Positions 19,901 to 31,000 of a stretch of 64,000 nt of DNA are shown one piece after another; position 1 is the stretch's first letter; each line of letters opens with the position of its first letter. Below the pieces are notes generated by a model that made no database searches, was not told the origin of the DNA, and saw only the letters and a list, made by a program, of their open reading frames with translations. A program made the position numbers and the translations under genes. The DNA is from Melanopsichium pennsylvanicum. Taxonomy: Eukaryota > Basidiomycota > Ustilaginomycetes > Ustilaginales. Location: the NCBI GenBank assembly GCA_900208305.1, contig OAPG01000005.1:744001-808000 (forward strand), written 5' to 3'.

Positions 19901-22080
19901 ACAAGCTGGAGAAATCGTTGGCTGATGCTCTTCGTGAGAGCGCTCAGCTCGAACGCCAAGTGTCTTCGCTTCGTGAGCAGGCCAAGCTCGAGCAGCAGCT
20001 ACGCAACTCGGCGGAGGAGCGACTGTCCGAAACGGCCAAGCGTGCCATGGCAGCCGAGGCAGCTCAGATGAAGGCCTACGACGAGCTGTCGTCCTTGCAG
20101 AAGCGCAGCTACTCCACCGAGAGTGCGCTTCGTGAGCATACGGAGCAAGTGACAACGCTGTCGTCTCTTGTGGCCCGTCATCGAGCCGACCACGAGTACG
20201 CCCAGGGCCAGCTGGACGAGGCCAAATCCAACGTCGCAGCACACCTAGCGGCATTGACGCAGCTTCAGGCAGCTCACGCTGCGGTCACTTCGCGCGCTGG
20301 CGAGTACGAACGCATGCACGACGAGCAGCGCGGGATGCTTCAGCAGCACCAGCAGACCATTGCGGAGCTCCGCACCCAGCTTGAAGCCAAGTCGAGCGAG
20401 GCATCGAGCCACGCCTCTCGAGCTGCTGAGCTTGAGACCCTTGCAAACCAGCACCGACAGGAATCCGAAGCTCACCGCATGGCTGCCACCAGCGGTCTTG
20501 CGGCGTTGCTGGCGCACAAGGACCAGACGTCTACTCGTGACCTCGGCGCATCAGGCGCAGTGCCCGCGCACGTCGAAGACAAGATGCGGGCGCTCGGGGA
20601 CGAAGCTGAGTCGTTCCGACAGCTTCATGCCGAAGCTCGCCAAATGGCTGATCAGCACGCTGCTTCGCTCCAGGAGATGCAAGATCGCCACCTGTCCATG
20701 GAGAGGCAGCACACTGGACTGCGCTCGGAGCTCACTGCGCTTCGTAGCCAGCTTGCTGTTGCGCTTCAAGAGGCTGCTCGGCTCCGGGACGCTGCTAGCT
20801 CCAAGGATCTCGAGTTGCGAGATCGCAATCGTGCCATTGAGGCAGCTCAGGTCAAGTCTAGCCTGCTGAAGCAATTCATGGCCGAACGCGGCGTCAGCGT
20901 ACCTAACGACGATGAACTCAGTGTCAAGTCCGGTTACGCTGACCGACGCATCCGAGAGCTCGAGGAGGAGATCGACGCCCGAGCACGCGAAGTGCAAGTG
21001 GCCGAGCATCGTCTGCAAGATTCGGAGAGCCGCGTCGAGGAGCTCACCAGAGAGCTTGAGCACCATGCGTCTCTCACCGCATCGCGTGGTACGGTCGACA
21101 ACACCAACGTGACGGAAGCCGAGCGTCGAGCCCAGCTTGCCGAGCGTGAGCTAGCCGAGACCTCCGCTTCGTACAAGGAGCGCATGGCCCAGCTAGAGAA
21201 CGACTACCAGACAGCGGTTCAGTTCGTCAAGGGTACTGAGAAGATGTTGCGCAGGATGAAGGACGAATTGACGAGGTACAAGACGGAGAACGCGAGCCTT
21301 CAGAACGAGATTGCGACTCTGAGAGCCAACGGGCCTGGAGAGGGCAGATCGAGTGCCGACGATGGGGCGCGGTCGGAGGAGGCTGCGAGGGACATTGAGG
21401 CTTTGAGGAGTCATTTGGCCGACGTGACGCAGCAGAGCGAGGAGATCGCTGCGGAGAACAGGGAACTGGAGAGAAGGGTGGTGCAGTTGGTCGCTGAGCA
21501 GCAACATAACATGGGTTCGCTCGACAAGACGAGGGATGCTGCTGGTGCGTCAGACGGCGGTCACTCGGCAAGAAAGGTTACCGAACTCGAAAGCGAAATA
21601 GCTCGACTGCAAGCCAGCCTGGAAGAGTCGCGAAAGGAGGTCAAGAAGACTCTGGAGCGCAACGAACAGTTGCAAAGCCAAGTGAATCTGACCTCGGCTC
21701 ACAAGGATGTTGGTGCTGGGGAAGACACTTCCACGCTCAGCCGGTCGCTCAGTGCTGCGCAGACTAGTAACGAGCAACTCAAACGCGACAATGCGATGCT
21801 TACTCAAAGGCTTCAAGAGCTGGACGACAAGTTCCAATTGCTGCTCGGAAGGATCGAGAGCACGCACGATGATGGAGATGGAAGAGCGAGAGATAGCATG
21901 GCGTACGGCAGTATAGCGAGTGAGCTGGACAAGTGGGAGAGGGATAGGTCGCTTGGTGAGGGTGGCGATGCGGCGTATGGGCTTGGTCAACAGACGCATG
22001 GAGCAGCGGCTCACGGCGTGCCATCTGCTGCTCCACCGCTCTCGAGTGCCGAGGCCTATGCTGGTAAGGCCGAGCACTGA
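16972..22080 (+). CDS. Tea1-like kelch-repeat cell-end marker
   Basis: One exon encodes 1702 residues. The N terminus is Ser/Pro/Gly-rich. Six kelch blades lie at about 243-556, each with the R-x-GH-x start and the hydrophobic-FGG strand (for example RYGHSVAIV followed by FFVFGG). A Gln/Pro-rich linker comes next, then about 800 residues (840-1635) of heptad-rich coiled coil. Kelch propeller plus long coiled coil is the architecture of fission yeast Tea1 and Aspergillus TeaA. These travel on microtubule plus ends and mark growing cell tips by recruiting formins. A role in polarity and filamentous growth is inferred from family knowledge. An ATG in CACCATGG context at 16972 supports the start. 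The third position is strongly G/C-biased, as in a well-conserved gene. Confidence 0.87.
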   Translation: MVIFGKKRSDKDKDKDKQSAAQSHSSNPNNGDSISSLSPAMESSAKQPGQPQQQQHFPYARETSGIPAPAGFHIPNKGSISGPSSGPMSSGLGSRPGQPGSSGIPGPSSGHPGAASGFRFGGPAPRPDGIGSGIPTLAQGSLRSRKMSEQGGPINVAGGPAAFNFGMGGVASSSGGAISGLPPASSGLDSGPPLSNAVNMSGQPVDKGRVVYPWSQRGLVMNPPKFLDETRQAPPGALSPFPFPRYGHAVNQAASTTGELYLFGGLVRESVKNDLYTVYVDKLVSQAPNSPPGAAPGSVNASQIYASATLVQTTGEIPPPRVGHATVLVSNVLILWGGDTKVRADDKQDEGLYLLNLSTREWTRVKAGEGPDTCPLGRYGHSVAIVGSRFFVFGGQVDGTFMNDLWCFDLNSLKGTPTWECLKPNGDVPPKRTGHASVTLKDKIYIFGGTDGQYHYNDTWCYDIATNTWKELSCIGYIPVPREGHAACLIDDVMYIFGGRGVDGKDLGDLASFKITNQRWYMFANMGPSPSGRSGHAMSTFQNKVVVLGGESFTGAKPDDPATLHVLDTAKIKYPTDNNASQIKNPAGSQIPQSNITSPGGVAPSGPAAGPGSQIHGPNGSVRSAMSPVAEADERQRAISPTARGAPRQMQGSAPTSPERGLNQTFAQQQSTVPRPGAGSALMQSQAQPPQQPPQIMQPSYQQPTPAGVVNGDSSLGATSPPSSIQQHQMQVTLPQQQQQQQPPMQNQPYPYSQQAGPGPTPGAAPGSGPVPYGGPRSQRSIENLRAGGGALSPTNINSMRSINGVVSKMDSPANTPQDGFHYGRNTSPPGANGYISPQNVTAEVDAMRKREAWYKAALALAVKKGFVEPDQLNAGDISIDAQSVTSERVSLDGIDTGAEGSDKDRVLKTLISLKAQLAGAKATIAQQAQGEADRRAESDRARSAALQEAAYYRAKLSAIESGNGEEETRLDRERANKLEKSLADALRESAQLERQVSSLREQAKLEQQLRNSAEERLSETAKRAMAAEAAQMKAYDELSSLQKRSYSTESALREHTEQVTTLSSLVARHRADHEYAQGQLDEAKSNVAAHLAALTQLQAAHAAVTSRAGEYERMHDEQRGMLQQHQQTIAELRTQLEAKSSEASSHASRAAELETLANQHRQESEAHRMAATSGLAALLAHKDQTSTRDLGASGAVPAHVEDKMRALGDEAESFRQLHAEARQMADQHAASLQEMQDRHLSMERQHTGLRSELTALRSQLAVALQEAARLRDAASSKDLELRDRNRAIEAAQVKSSLLKQFMAERGVSVPNDDELSVKSGYADRRIRELEEEIDARAREVQVAEHRLQDSESRVEELTRELEHHASLTASRGTVDNTNVTEAERRAQLAERELAETSASYKERMAQLENDYQTAVQFVKGTEKMLRRMKDELTRYKTENASLQNEIATLRANGPGEGRSSADDGARSEEAARDIEALRSHLADVTQQSEEIAAENRELERRVVQLVAEQQHNMGSLDKTRDAAGASDGGHSARKVTELESEIARLQASLEESRKEVKKTLERNEQLQSQVNLTSAHKDVGAGEDTSTLSRSLSAAQTSNEQLKRDNAMLTQRLQELDDKFQLLLGRIESTHDDGDGRARDSMAYGSIASELDKWERDRSLGEGGDAAYGLGQQTHGAAAHGVPSAAPPLSSAEAYAGKAEH

Positions 22081-23818
22081 TCGCATTCACCCCCCTTCTC
22101 CTCGTTCGTTGGAGCTATCTCTTCACGGCCTGAGCACTTGTTCCTTTCCGGGGCCATGGGATCACGTTGCTCTGTTCGATTTTGACCTAAGGCATTGCCG
22201 TCTCCTTGATGTAATGAGCACCCGAAACTGTGCCTCATCTATTAATGTAACGACTCTGTGTTCCGCCTTCTTTCTTGTAACACCGCCCAAAAGCTCTGTT
22301 GGTGTATCTACTTATTTCTATGTTGGGCTCGGGTTCGAAGAGACCCCGAGCTTATGATTACCACACTTTTCGTAACGATGAATTGATGACTTTGTTTATG
22401 TCAAGGGCGTGCTTTGGTACATTGGTATGTGTAGGGAGCGGCGAGACGACCCGAGGAAGAGTTCTGTCAAGCAGAGACTAGGAGGAGCAGGAGTTGCGAT
22501 CAAGTAAAAAATGGTGAGCAAGCTGCAGTAAGGCCAAGCCGAAACTTAGTACAGGACTATAGAGCTGTACCAAGCTGTCATCCTACTGTACAGTACACAC
22601 TCAACTTGGCAGCAAGCTGAGGAAAGGACTGGCTGGCTGGCTGGCCTGCTTAAAGGATTTCGTGAGTGAAGGCGGATTTCCGACACCCACCTGCTTGTAC
22701 TCTATAAGAAGCACAATTTCAAGTCTCATTTCCACGGACGGTATAAGGTAGAGCTTGAATTGAAATCGGGTAGTCACAGAATTTCACGGCAAGGGTCCAA
22801 AGCGGAAAAGGGGAGGAAGTCAAGGCGAGGTAGCGCGCGTGAAGGATAGCAAATTTTCCGATTTTATCGAAATGTCGGCTAGAGTTGCTATATCGCTATG
22901 AGTTCTGCTTGCGCGTTGAAAAAAAAATAAAAAAGGGTAAAAAAGGTGGCCTTTTTGGTCTGAGCTCGAGTGTGTGGGATTTGCAGGTCAAAGAATAATG
23001 GAAAGCAACGATCCTGGACCAGGAAGCTGCCAGCTGCGATCGAAATTTCAGATCAAAGTAAATTTACTGTACAAAGCGGGTTGAAAAGCAGGGGGAGGAG
23101 GGGGAGGAGCGTTGGTGCTTTCGCTGATCGACTCGCTTGAAACACACAGCAATTCCACTCAATTCAAAAAGGTGCACACACTCTCTCGCTACTCTGCACA
23201 GTTCTCTTGTGCAACTCTGTGAGGCCAGACAAGGCGCTGCTACTAAACCCAACTGCATTTACATTCCTCATCTTGATTGACACTGCTTGCTTTTCACCGC
23301 CACCATCGCCACCATCCCCTCTTCATCACCCTACTTTTGCAATCATTACGATCCCTATCGCACCATTGCGCTTTTAGCGGCTATCGTCCATAGCAAGTTT
23401 GCATTGCACACCCAACAGCACACATCTGTAATTGTCCTCCATCACGGTTTGGACTACGACACAAGCGGCGACCCGTCGAACCCGTTTCCATCGACGATCA
23501 GCAACTCAGCACTTTGGTGCGACATTGATCTGTAGCTGAAATCGTGCAAGCACCGTCTTGACATATCTGAACAACATTGGCCAGCCAAAATACGACGCAT
23601 CTGTTGTAAACGAGCCGAAACGTTCTATTCTCTTTGGTACGACCCATCTCACCAGACTCGCCCGGAAGCACGGCTCTGGTCATCTAGCAGTCGATTGCAC
23701 CGTATTCGTGCCCAAGACAGCGTCTCTGCGGAGGCATTTTCTGGTTTCTCGACTGGACGTCCACCAAAACTCGTCTCATTTGCAAAATTTACTCTTTCGA
23801 ACATAAAACCGCACCACC
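22081..23818. other. 1.7-kb intergenic region
   Basis: This is 3' flank of the kelch gene and promoter plus leader of the next gene. It contains a perfect 12-bp palindrome TACTGTACAGTA at 22584-22595, a GGCT run at about 22628-22644, an A-rich block at 22919-22945, a TTTACTGTAC word at 23063, and a C/A-rich leader from about 23290. No gene is supported. Confidence 0.5.
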
Positions 23819-24532
23819 ATGATGCGCATAATACCCTTGCTCTTTACTGTATGGGCGCTTCTCTGTACGGATGGAGCGTTTGCTCCCGACGTGCCTACTT
23901 CCACACCCGGCCTAACTACAGCTTCGTCGGCTTCTGGCACCCAATCTAGCGCAACGTCGGTCAGCATTGCTTCCACGGCGGCCGCTGGAGGCATCACTAT
24001 CACTCAACCCATCCAAACCGCCGACGCATCGTACTACAAGATCGCAACTGGAGTCGACGTCACATTCGGATGGAACTTTACCTCGGTACTGCAGTACCCT
24101 CAAACTCTCACCGTGCAAGCGTATTGCTCTGACAATCTCAACACGTACGACATTGCAACAGCGCTGCCTGGTACGGCAACCAGCGTTGTGTGGTCACCGT
24201 ACAACTACTCTACAAGCGTTGAAGCGAGCAATCCGAACTTGCCGCAATTGATCGCGGCATCGTACAGATTGTTGATTTACGACGAGCGTGGATTGTCGGT
24301 GGGAGCTAGTCCGGGAGTGATGCAGCCCAACACCAAGGTTCAATTTGCATTGTATAACCCGCAGGCATATACACCGTTGGCAAGTGGTTGGATTTGTGCA
24401 GCGTGCAGTGGTGCGAGCGGGTTGAAGATGGTGCATCCTGCTTTTGTTGCGTTGATCGCGAGTGTGGTGATCGCCGTGGTTTCTGGATGGGGCTTGCTCA
24501 ACAGGCATGCACTAGGTGATTTCGCTCAATAA
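23819..24532 (+). CDS. Small secretory-pathway protein with C-terminal membrane anchor
   Basis: This 237-residue protein starts with a clear signal peptide (MMRIIPLLFTVWALLCTDGAFA). A Ser/Thr-rich stretch follows, then a globular domain of about 120 residues (70-195) with the pattern FGWNFTSVLQYP and N-glycosylation sequons. A C-terminal hydrophobic helix (about 207-226, LKMVHPAFVALIASVVIAVVSGW) comes before a short tail. The globular part resembles the fungal DUF7137-type proteins as I remember them, but I cannot confirm this. It is probably anchored at the plasma membrane or the ER. The function is unknown. A second in-frame ATG follows directly at 23822. The preceding 500 bp look like a transcribed leader. 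Confidence 0.72.
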   Translation: MMRIIPLLFTVWALLCTDGAFAPDVPTSTPGLTTASSASGTQSSATSVSIASTAAAGGITITQPIQTADASYYKIATGVDVTFGWNFTSVLQYPQTLTVQAYCSDNLNTYDIATALPGTATSVVWSPYNYSTSVEASNPNLPQLIAASYRLLIYDERGLSVGASPGVMQPNTKVQFALYNPQAYTPLASGWICAACSGASGLKMVHPAFVALIASVVIAVVSGWGLLNRHALGDFAQ

Positions 24533-26524
24533 GAAGAGTAAGAATGAGACCCTAAGTTGATTCCGAGAATGGATTATCATGGCAAGCAACGCAACGCCGA
24601 ACAGAAGCTCAAAGCAGAAGGCTAGGAGGACGCATTTCGAAGTGCAAACAGCTCCTTTGCACACTTTCTCTCCAAGATCTTGCGACATGTGGCAAGAAAT
24701 GTCGGTTCACCTTTGGGACAGGTCAAACGTCTTGACTCGCACATTCAAACCTATTGTCGCCCTTGCCGCCATCTCACGATGGACTCTGACTTTGTTTAAT
24801 GGACACTTGTTTCTACTCCTTGTGTGCCATTTGTTAGGTCGCTTGAGCGGCGTGTACCGTGTTGACACAAATGGATTTGTGAGAAGGTTTGAACGAATGC
24901 AAAGCTGAGCTACAGGTAATGGTATAACCCAATTTGGACCGAGTGCCGACAGACATAATTTACTGTATTTGTATGCAGCAGCTGCGGAGACGCCAAGAAA
25001 AAGAAAAAAAAGAAAAAAGTTGAGATGGCAGCACCAAGGCCACAATGTCAATGCGCCGATGGTGATTTTTTTTTTTGGGAAAACTCTAATGTTGTCAGAT
25101 CGTATTATCTTCTTTTTTTCTTCTTTCTTTCTTTTTCCTCACCAAGGGAGCACGTGATGAAGATGGTGTCTTGACACGTCGCGCGTTTGACAGGAATGAA
25201 ATTGCGAAAGATGGAGGGTTTTGCTTTTCAATATTTAACTTTTTAGTTTAGGATGAAGCGAAAAGTGTAGAATTGTGGCGATGATGAGCCATCGTCGCTG
25301 CAATTTGGGAGTTGAACAAGATCGCAGAAAAGGAGTATCTGTAACTTAGTGGGAGTTTGAAGCCATCTTGACCGCTTTTCATCACGTGATACAACTCTTT
25401 ACCGCTGCGAGCTGCGTTCCAAACACCATATCTGTGTCATCCTGTGCCAAGTCATGTATTAGAGTATTGTGCTTGCTAAAAAGATAGACAGCAAAAGCCA
25501 TAATCTAAAACATTAACTAATCGAGGTAGATTCAAGTCGTATCACACCCATAATTGGAAAGGTGCAGCCGATCGACATACCATACTAAATTGTATTGAGT
25601 AGGGATAGAACAAAGATGAAAATGCAAAGACGCAGCCGATGAATGAGACACATGGTTGAGAGTCAAAGAGAAACATTGTACAAAGATCACATGCTGTGTT
25701 AAGACCAATACTGTATATGTCAGAGTAGAGCAAGGTGAGAGGATTGTGGCTCGGACTTGGTTCTGGTTTTGAATCATGATAATGATGCTGGCATCGTGCC
25801 TCGGGTTTGGTTGGCGCCACAGCTTTTTTCTTTTTCGAAATAAAACTCGTCGATCCATCACACGATTTGCGTCACCGAACACTCACTATTCACTGCACAT
25901 TCATAATCCGGAACGCACGGTTAGAAGCCAAGGAAATAGAATCTAGAGCTGCTTCACTACTGTATTCTATGACTAACCAATCAAGAGCGTTAATGGACAA
26001 GAGAGGTCACGGTTTGGATAGTGAACATGCTACTGTAATTGCTAAATGCTAACTAAGCATGTCAAATACAGAAAACTATGTTTGTGTGTGTGTGTATTGG
26101 ATCTTGCCCAAGCTGTCACAACTTCAAGCCAAGTCCAAAAGGTGAGGACAATTTTGAATAGAAAAGAAATCAAATTCATTTGACACAGAGCCAAAGGAGC
26201 GCAGCTTCCGAGACGGTTGAAATTGCTCATTCCTCGATTCAAGTGGCCGCCCTGCCGTGTGATGCTCTCTCACCGTGCATGACATGCCACAAGTCTGAGC
26301 GTCATTTATTCACTGTACAAAAATGTACAAAATTTAGTAATGTAAATTACAATACACTGTTTTCATCACCGCACAAAACCAAAACAACACCAAAACACTC
26401 AAAATCTCAAATTATTTCGTTGCTCAAAAGTACTTACTACTGTGTGCTGTTGATCTTCTCAGCTTGATTGAATCGTTGAAACATTTCTAAGCCTCGGACG
26501 CGCATTGATCCATCGCCGAGGAAT
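24533..26524. other. 2-kb AT-rich gene-free region
   Basis: No plausible gene is visible on either strand. The stretch is AT-rich, with homopolymer runs (T at 25070-25077, T/C-rich at 25108-25140). It holds two CACGTG E-box cores (25151-25156, and TCACGTGA at 25384-25391) and a concentration of TACTGTA words (24961, 25709, 25958, 26031). A related TGTAC-rich patch lies at 26311-26356. It may include the distal promoter of the zinc-finger gene. Confidence 0.5.
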
Positions 26525-28048
26525 TTGCTTTCTGCTTTCTTTCTTTCTTTCTCACCTCACCTCAAATCAACCCACACCCTTTGTTTTGGCTTTGCCCTCC
26601 TCACGAGCCTATCTTTGACCGACCACAAACTTCATGCGAGCCGCTGCCGGTCACTCGGACTTGTCAACACATCTTGCTTACCGCTCTTCTCTGCCATCAT
26701 TCTTCTCTTAGCTCTCCTGGCTTATTTTCGTTTCATTCGGTCATCAACACTTCACCATCTTCATCATCTCTCCACCTCCTTCTACTTCTCATCATCAATC
26801 ACACTCGTCCAAAACCTTACCGCCGCACTTGGTCAGCACTCCACGCCACACCTCGCTCACCACGCTGCCCATCCTCTTGCGACGCTACAACTCTCGCTGC
26901 TTTCAACGCCTCTTGCACTCCTTGTCCGCCCATCTGCCGCCTCTTCCGCAACCCCGTCCCTTTTCTTTGCAGCACCTCACCCTCAATCAGCCTTGTTTCT
27001 CTCGGCGCATCAAACCCGTCCTCTTCACAATACCCTCCTCCCACCGCGTCGCGTGTACACACCAATTGCCGCCTCCTTGGATTCACCACTCGATCGAGTA
27101 AACATCCTCCCATCCTCCCAATTTACCCTCTGTTCATCCGCTTACCCCCCTCCCCCCCCTCTCGATCCTCACGAGGACTGCATCGCACTCGCATCTCGGC
27201 ATAGAAGCGCTGCCAGCCGCCTATCTCCCTTGACGCAATCTAGCTGCTCGTGTAGCTTATCCTCGCCCGCCGAAGAATAGATCGACGCTGCATTCAATCG
27301 GACGTCAAACCCGAACCCCCCTTCTTTGCGTAAGTTGTCTTCCTCTTCCTCTCCTCCCCTCCTGTTCCCTCTACCTCCCTTCTCAATATCCGAGCAAAAG
27401 GCCTCGTACCCTCGTGCATCACTTGCAGGCTTGCGATCATCTGTACATCGGACTCATATCCACACGTGTGTTCTCTCTAGCTCGCATGAACGCGCGCGAC
27501 AGTGTCCCTCGACCTCTTCCCACCCGTGTTGTTCTCATTCTCCCTCTTGTCCTCCATCCCTGCTCCAAATCACCTTTACTGCTTCGTTGCTGCCTATTTC
27601 CCCATTCGGTCTTGCTTGGTACAAACTGTGCGACTCGACCATCAACGTCAACGTGCCGGTGCCGGCTTGCTTCTGATTTGTCTGTCACTGCACTCGCGAG
27701 TCGCATCGCATGGAACATTGGCAGCTCAGTTTGAGACCAACCACCATTTTTTCCTCTACACCATCCACATTGACCACTACCACCCCGACCAACATCCATC
27801 ACCATTCATCACATCCGCCGCATTTCCTCTGCCTCCATCCTGAATCCATCCCCGTCTTGTTCCATCTGCTGATGGACTCGCTTTGCTGACCGACGTATCA
27901 TCATCCCTTTCTCACCCACATCTTCGTTGGTTGGCGCCTACTTGGCCAACTGCTTGCGATCATCGCACAAACGCTTTTGCATCTTCTTCATCACTAATAC
28001 CATCGCCGCATACAACGCCTTCTGCGTCCATAACGCGCCTTTGCGACG
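26525..28048 (+). other. Long pyrimidine-rich 5' leader of the zinc-finger gene, with likely intron
   Basis: About 1.5 kb ahead of the zinc-finger start is strongly C/T-rich on the coding strand, as in long smut-fungus leaders. A good intron candidate lies at 27330-27428 (99 nt, donor GTAAGT, acceptor TTGCAG), inside this leader. Several short upstream ATG frames occur. The long open frame at 26525-27280 has a Ser/Leu/Pro/His composition that follows from CT-rich DNA and does not look like a protein. Leader status is inference; transcript data are needed. Confidence 0.45.
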
Positions 28049-31000
28049 ATGCAGGCCGAGTCGTCCCAAGCACCTCGAGTCGCTCTCGCTGCTGGCGTCG
28101 TTCCGAGCCAATCCACCTCGCCGTACCTCGCAGCAGCACCAGCAGGACTCTTTGCTCCACCTGCTCATACCGTGCTTTTTCATCCATCCCATCAGGCCCA
28201 ATCTCAGCACTTACAACAACAGCATCAAACACCGCAGCCGAACTCATCGCCTTTCCTGAACCCTGACGCCGCCTTTCAACATCCTGGTGCGCGAAACTTT
28301 CAGCAGCTCGCCCAAGACCCTTGCAGCTCCTCTCACGAAGCTGCCTACCGCGTCTCTGGAATCCCACGCGACCCATCAGTGATCGATTACACTCACCCTC
28401 ACCAGCACCAATTCGACTCGCATCTCTCACAGCAAACTCACCCGTCACAATACCACCCACATCACCAGCTTTACGCCTCCACCTCATACTCGCAGCCGAC
28501 AGGCGCATCAGGTCCAGTGTCTAGCTTTGCACCCGACCTCACATACGCACATCCTGACCTTGGCATGCTACCTCCCAACGTTGGCGTACCAATGATGCGA
28601 TACTCCTCCTTCCCAATGTCTGTCGACGCTGGTTCGTCGAATGGCACACCGGGTCCAATGACTCAGCAGGATATCGATAACCTGTTGGCCATGTCACGTG
28701 CTCAGGCAGGCAACTATGCAGACGCAAGCGCCTTCCCGTGCACGTACTGCGACAAGGTGTACACCGGCAAGCATGCCAGGAGTATTTGGCGCCGTCACTT
28801 GCAGGACAAGCACAATATCCCGCTCAGTGCCCAGCCTAGACGTACGCGTTGGGATGGCGATGTGAACCGACCCAAGAACGCCGAAGAACGCCGGGCGAGG
28901 ATGCTCGAAAGCAAGAGGAGGTGGGCGAGGAAAAAGCGTCTGCAAGAGAAGCAATCGGCGCAAGCTGGCAAGTCGGGATGCAGCAACACTCCTATGCCCG
29001 AAGGCTCGGATGACGAGGACGGCGATTACGGAGCTGATGCGGATATCTCCAACATGGATGCGAGCTTTGGAGAAGACAGTCTGTCGATGCCTTCAGCTCA
29101 TGCACAAAGACGGGCATCGCTCAAATCGGATTCCTGGGAGAACTCTTCCTTCTTTGCTGCATCGCAAGAAGAACTTGCCCGACCTGCGAAGCGTCAGGCA
29201 CTTGCTCCTTCCACGTCGTACAACATGGCCGGTCCAAGCAACCCCACCCCCACTTCGCAGTATCCTGCTCAACTGCCCTACAGCAACGCGCAGGAAATTT
29301 CGTACTCGAATAACTCGCCCATGCGTCCTCCTGGTCTTACTCTCCACCCCGTCAACCACCAGCAGCAAGGCGCTGGCTTGCCATTGCTTGCCGGTGCGAA
29401 TGATAGCTTCAGCAGCAATAGCAGCGATTACTCGCAACCTGGCTCAGCCAGCTTTTTCAACGAAACTTTTGCCGGGAACATGTCCAACGCCGGCAGCGAT
29501 ACCGCCAACACATCCATCGACACCCCGGCCACGATATGGCCTGCATTGCCTCCAGTCGAAGACAACAAGATCGCCACTGCTCGTGGATTAGAAGCAGAGG
29601 CGGCGGTGGAGGACCAGCCTAAGGTGCAAAAAGGCGACACAAGGGATGCAGCCATTCAACTTCTTGCACTGCGCTCAGGGTCCAACTCTCCCACTGATGA
29701 CAGAGAAACAAAATTGAAGAGGATGGAGAGCGACCAAGATGCTCCTTGGTCCTCTACCCCTTCGAGGGCCAAGCCGCAGTCTGAACATGCTGCTCTTGTA
29801 GCGCTATCCAACGGAGGAGATGCAATGAAGAAATGCAACACTGGAGCCGACCTAGGTCTTTCCCCCTCGCCAAACTCACGCACCCTCTCATCGTCAACAC
29901 ACGCAGGTGTGCCGATTACCACGCCCGGTCCTTGCTGCCGCTCGGCAGACAATCCGTTCAGCCTGGACAAGCACAAGATCTCGCCTTACGAAGGGCGCAG
30001 AAAATTGAGCTACTCTGGCGCACCTGCAAGCCCAATTGCTACTAGCCCCACCCATCTCACCTTTGGAGGTGTGGGAATGAGCAAGAGTCTGAGCTCCACC
30101 AGTTCAACTTCTACTGGCGTTTCGGGTGTGAGGCTCCCACCTTTGGTCAGTACGCCAATTAAGCCTTCCCCTCAAACAGAGGCAGAAATGGTCGGGGACC
30201 GAATCAAGATGGACTCATTGCCTCCACTGCTCGGATCCGCATCTAAGAAATTGGCAGCACCCATCATGTCGACTCCCTTCTCGAAACCAATGTCGGGCCT
30301 AGGCTTTTCTGCGCTTCGCCGTGCGGGCCCGTCTTCCACCAATTCGATCGCGTTGGCTGGTGCGTCTTCCGTTCGCCCTTCACCTTCGCGCCGTTACAGC
30401 CATGAGCACAACGATCAGTTCAGCTCGCCTCAGCACCTCAATCTCACAGAATCTTTGGGCCTCGCTCCGCACAGCATTTCACGCACCAACTCGTACGCGT
30501 CTGCATCGTGCTACGCAAGCTCGCTTGGGCTGACGCCAAGCGTAGCAGGGATCTCGGGTGGGCTCATGGTGGGCGGAACCCCTTTCCACAGTGGGCTGGG
30601 AGCGCTCAGTGGCTTGGGTGGCTTTACACCGTTGAGCAGTGCAAAGACGAACGGGGTGGGTCTGGGACAGTTTTGGCCGGAGAGCTCGAGAAAGTCGGCC
30701 AGCAAGTCAATGATGGGAGTGAACTCTCCCACTGTGTACAAAGCTGCTCGAGCCTCGGGTGGGCAGTCTTGTGCGGGCGGGCCTGGTGGATCCAAGCGAA
30801 AGCTCTCAAGCCTCTCTCACACGGGAGCTGCCAAGTCTCGTACCGCCTCGCCAGTGCTGGGCAAAGGCGATATTTTCGACACCAACTATCACCAGAACAA
30901 GTCCAGCGTTGGTCCAGGTTCGGATGATAGCTTTGAAGATGACGACGAGGAGAATTTGATCATGTCTATCGGAGCGCTGGATACACCCTCTAGGCCTGCC

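Noticed and set aside
19114..19959. 281-residue reverse frame
   Set aside because: Lies antisense to the coiled-coil part of the kelch protein and has no protein-family signature.
22325..22345. GGTTCGAAGAG resembling a tRNA B box
   Set aside because: The conserved final C of the B box is missing and no A box or acceptor-stem pairing is seen.
26525..27280. 251-residue forward frame before the zinc-finger gene
   Set aside because: Composition (Ser, Leu, Pro, His) is what CT-rich leader DNA gives in any frame, and two other frames are equally open.
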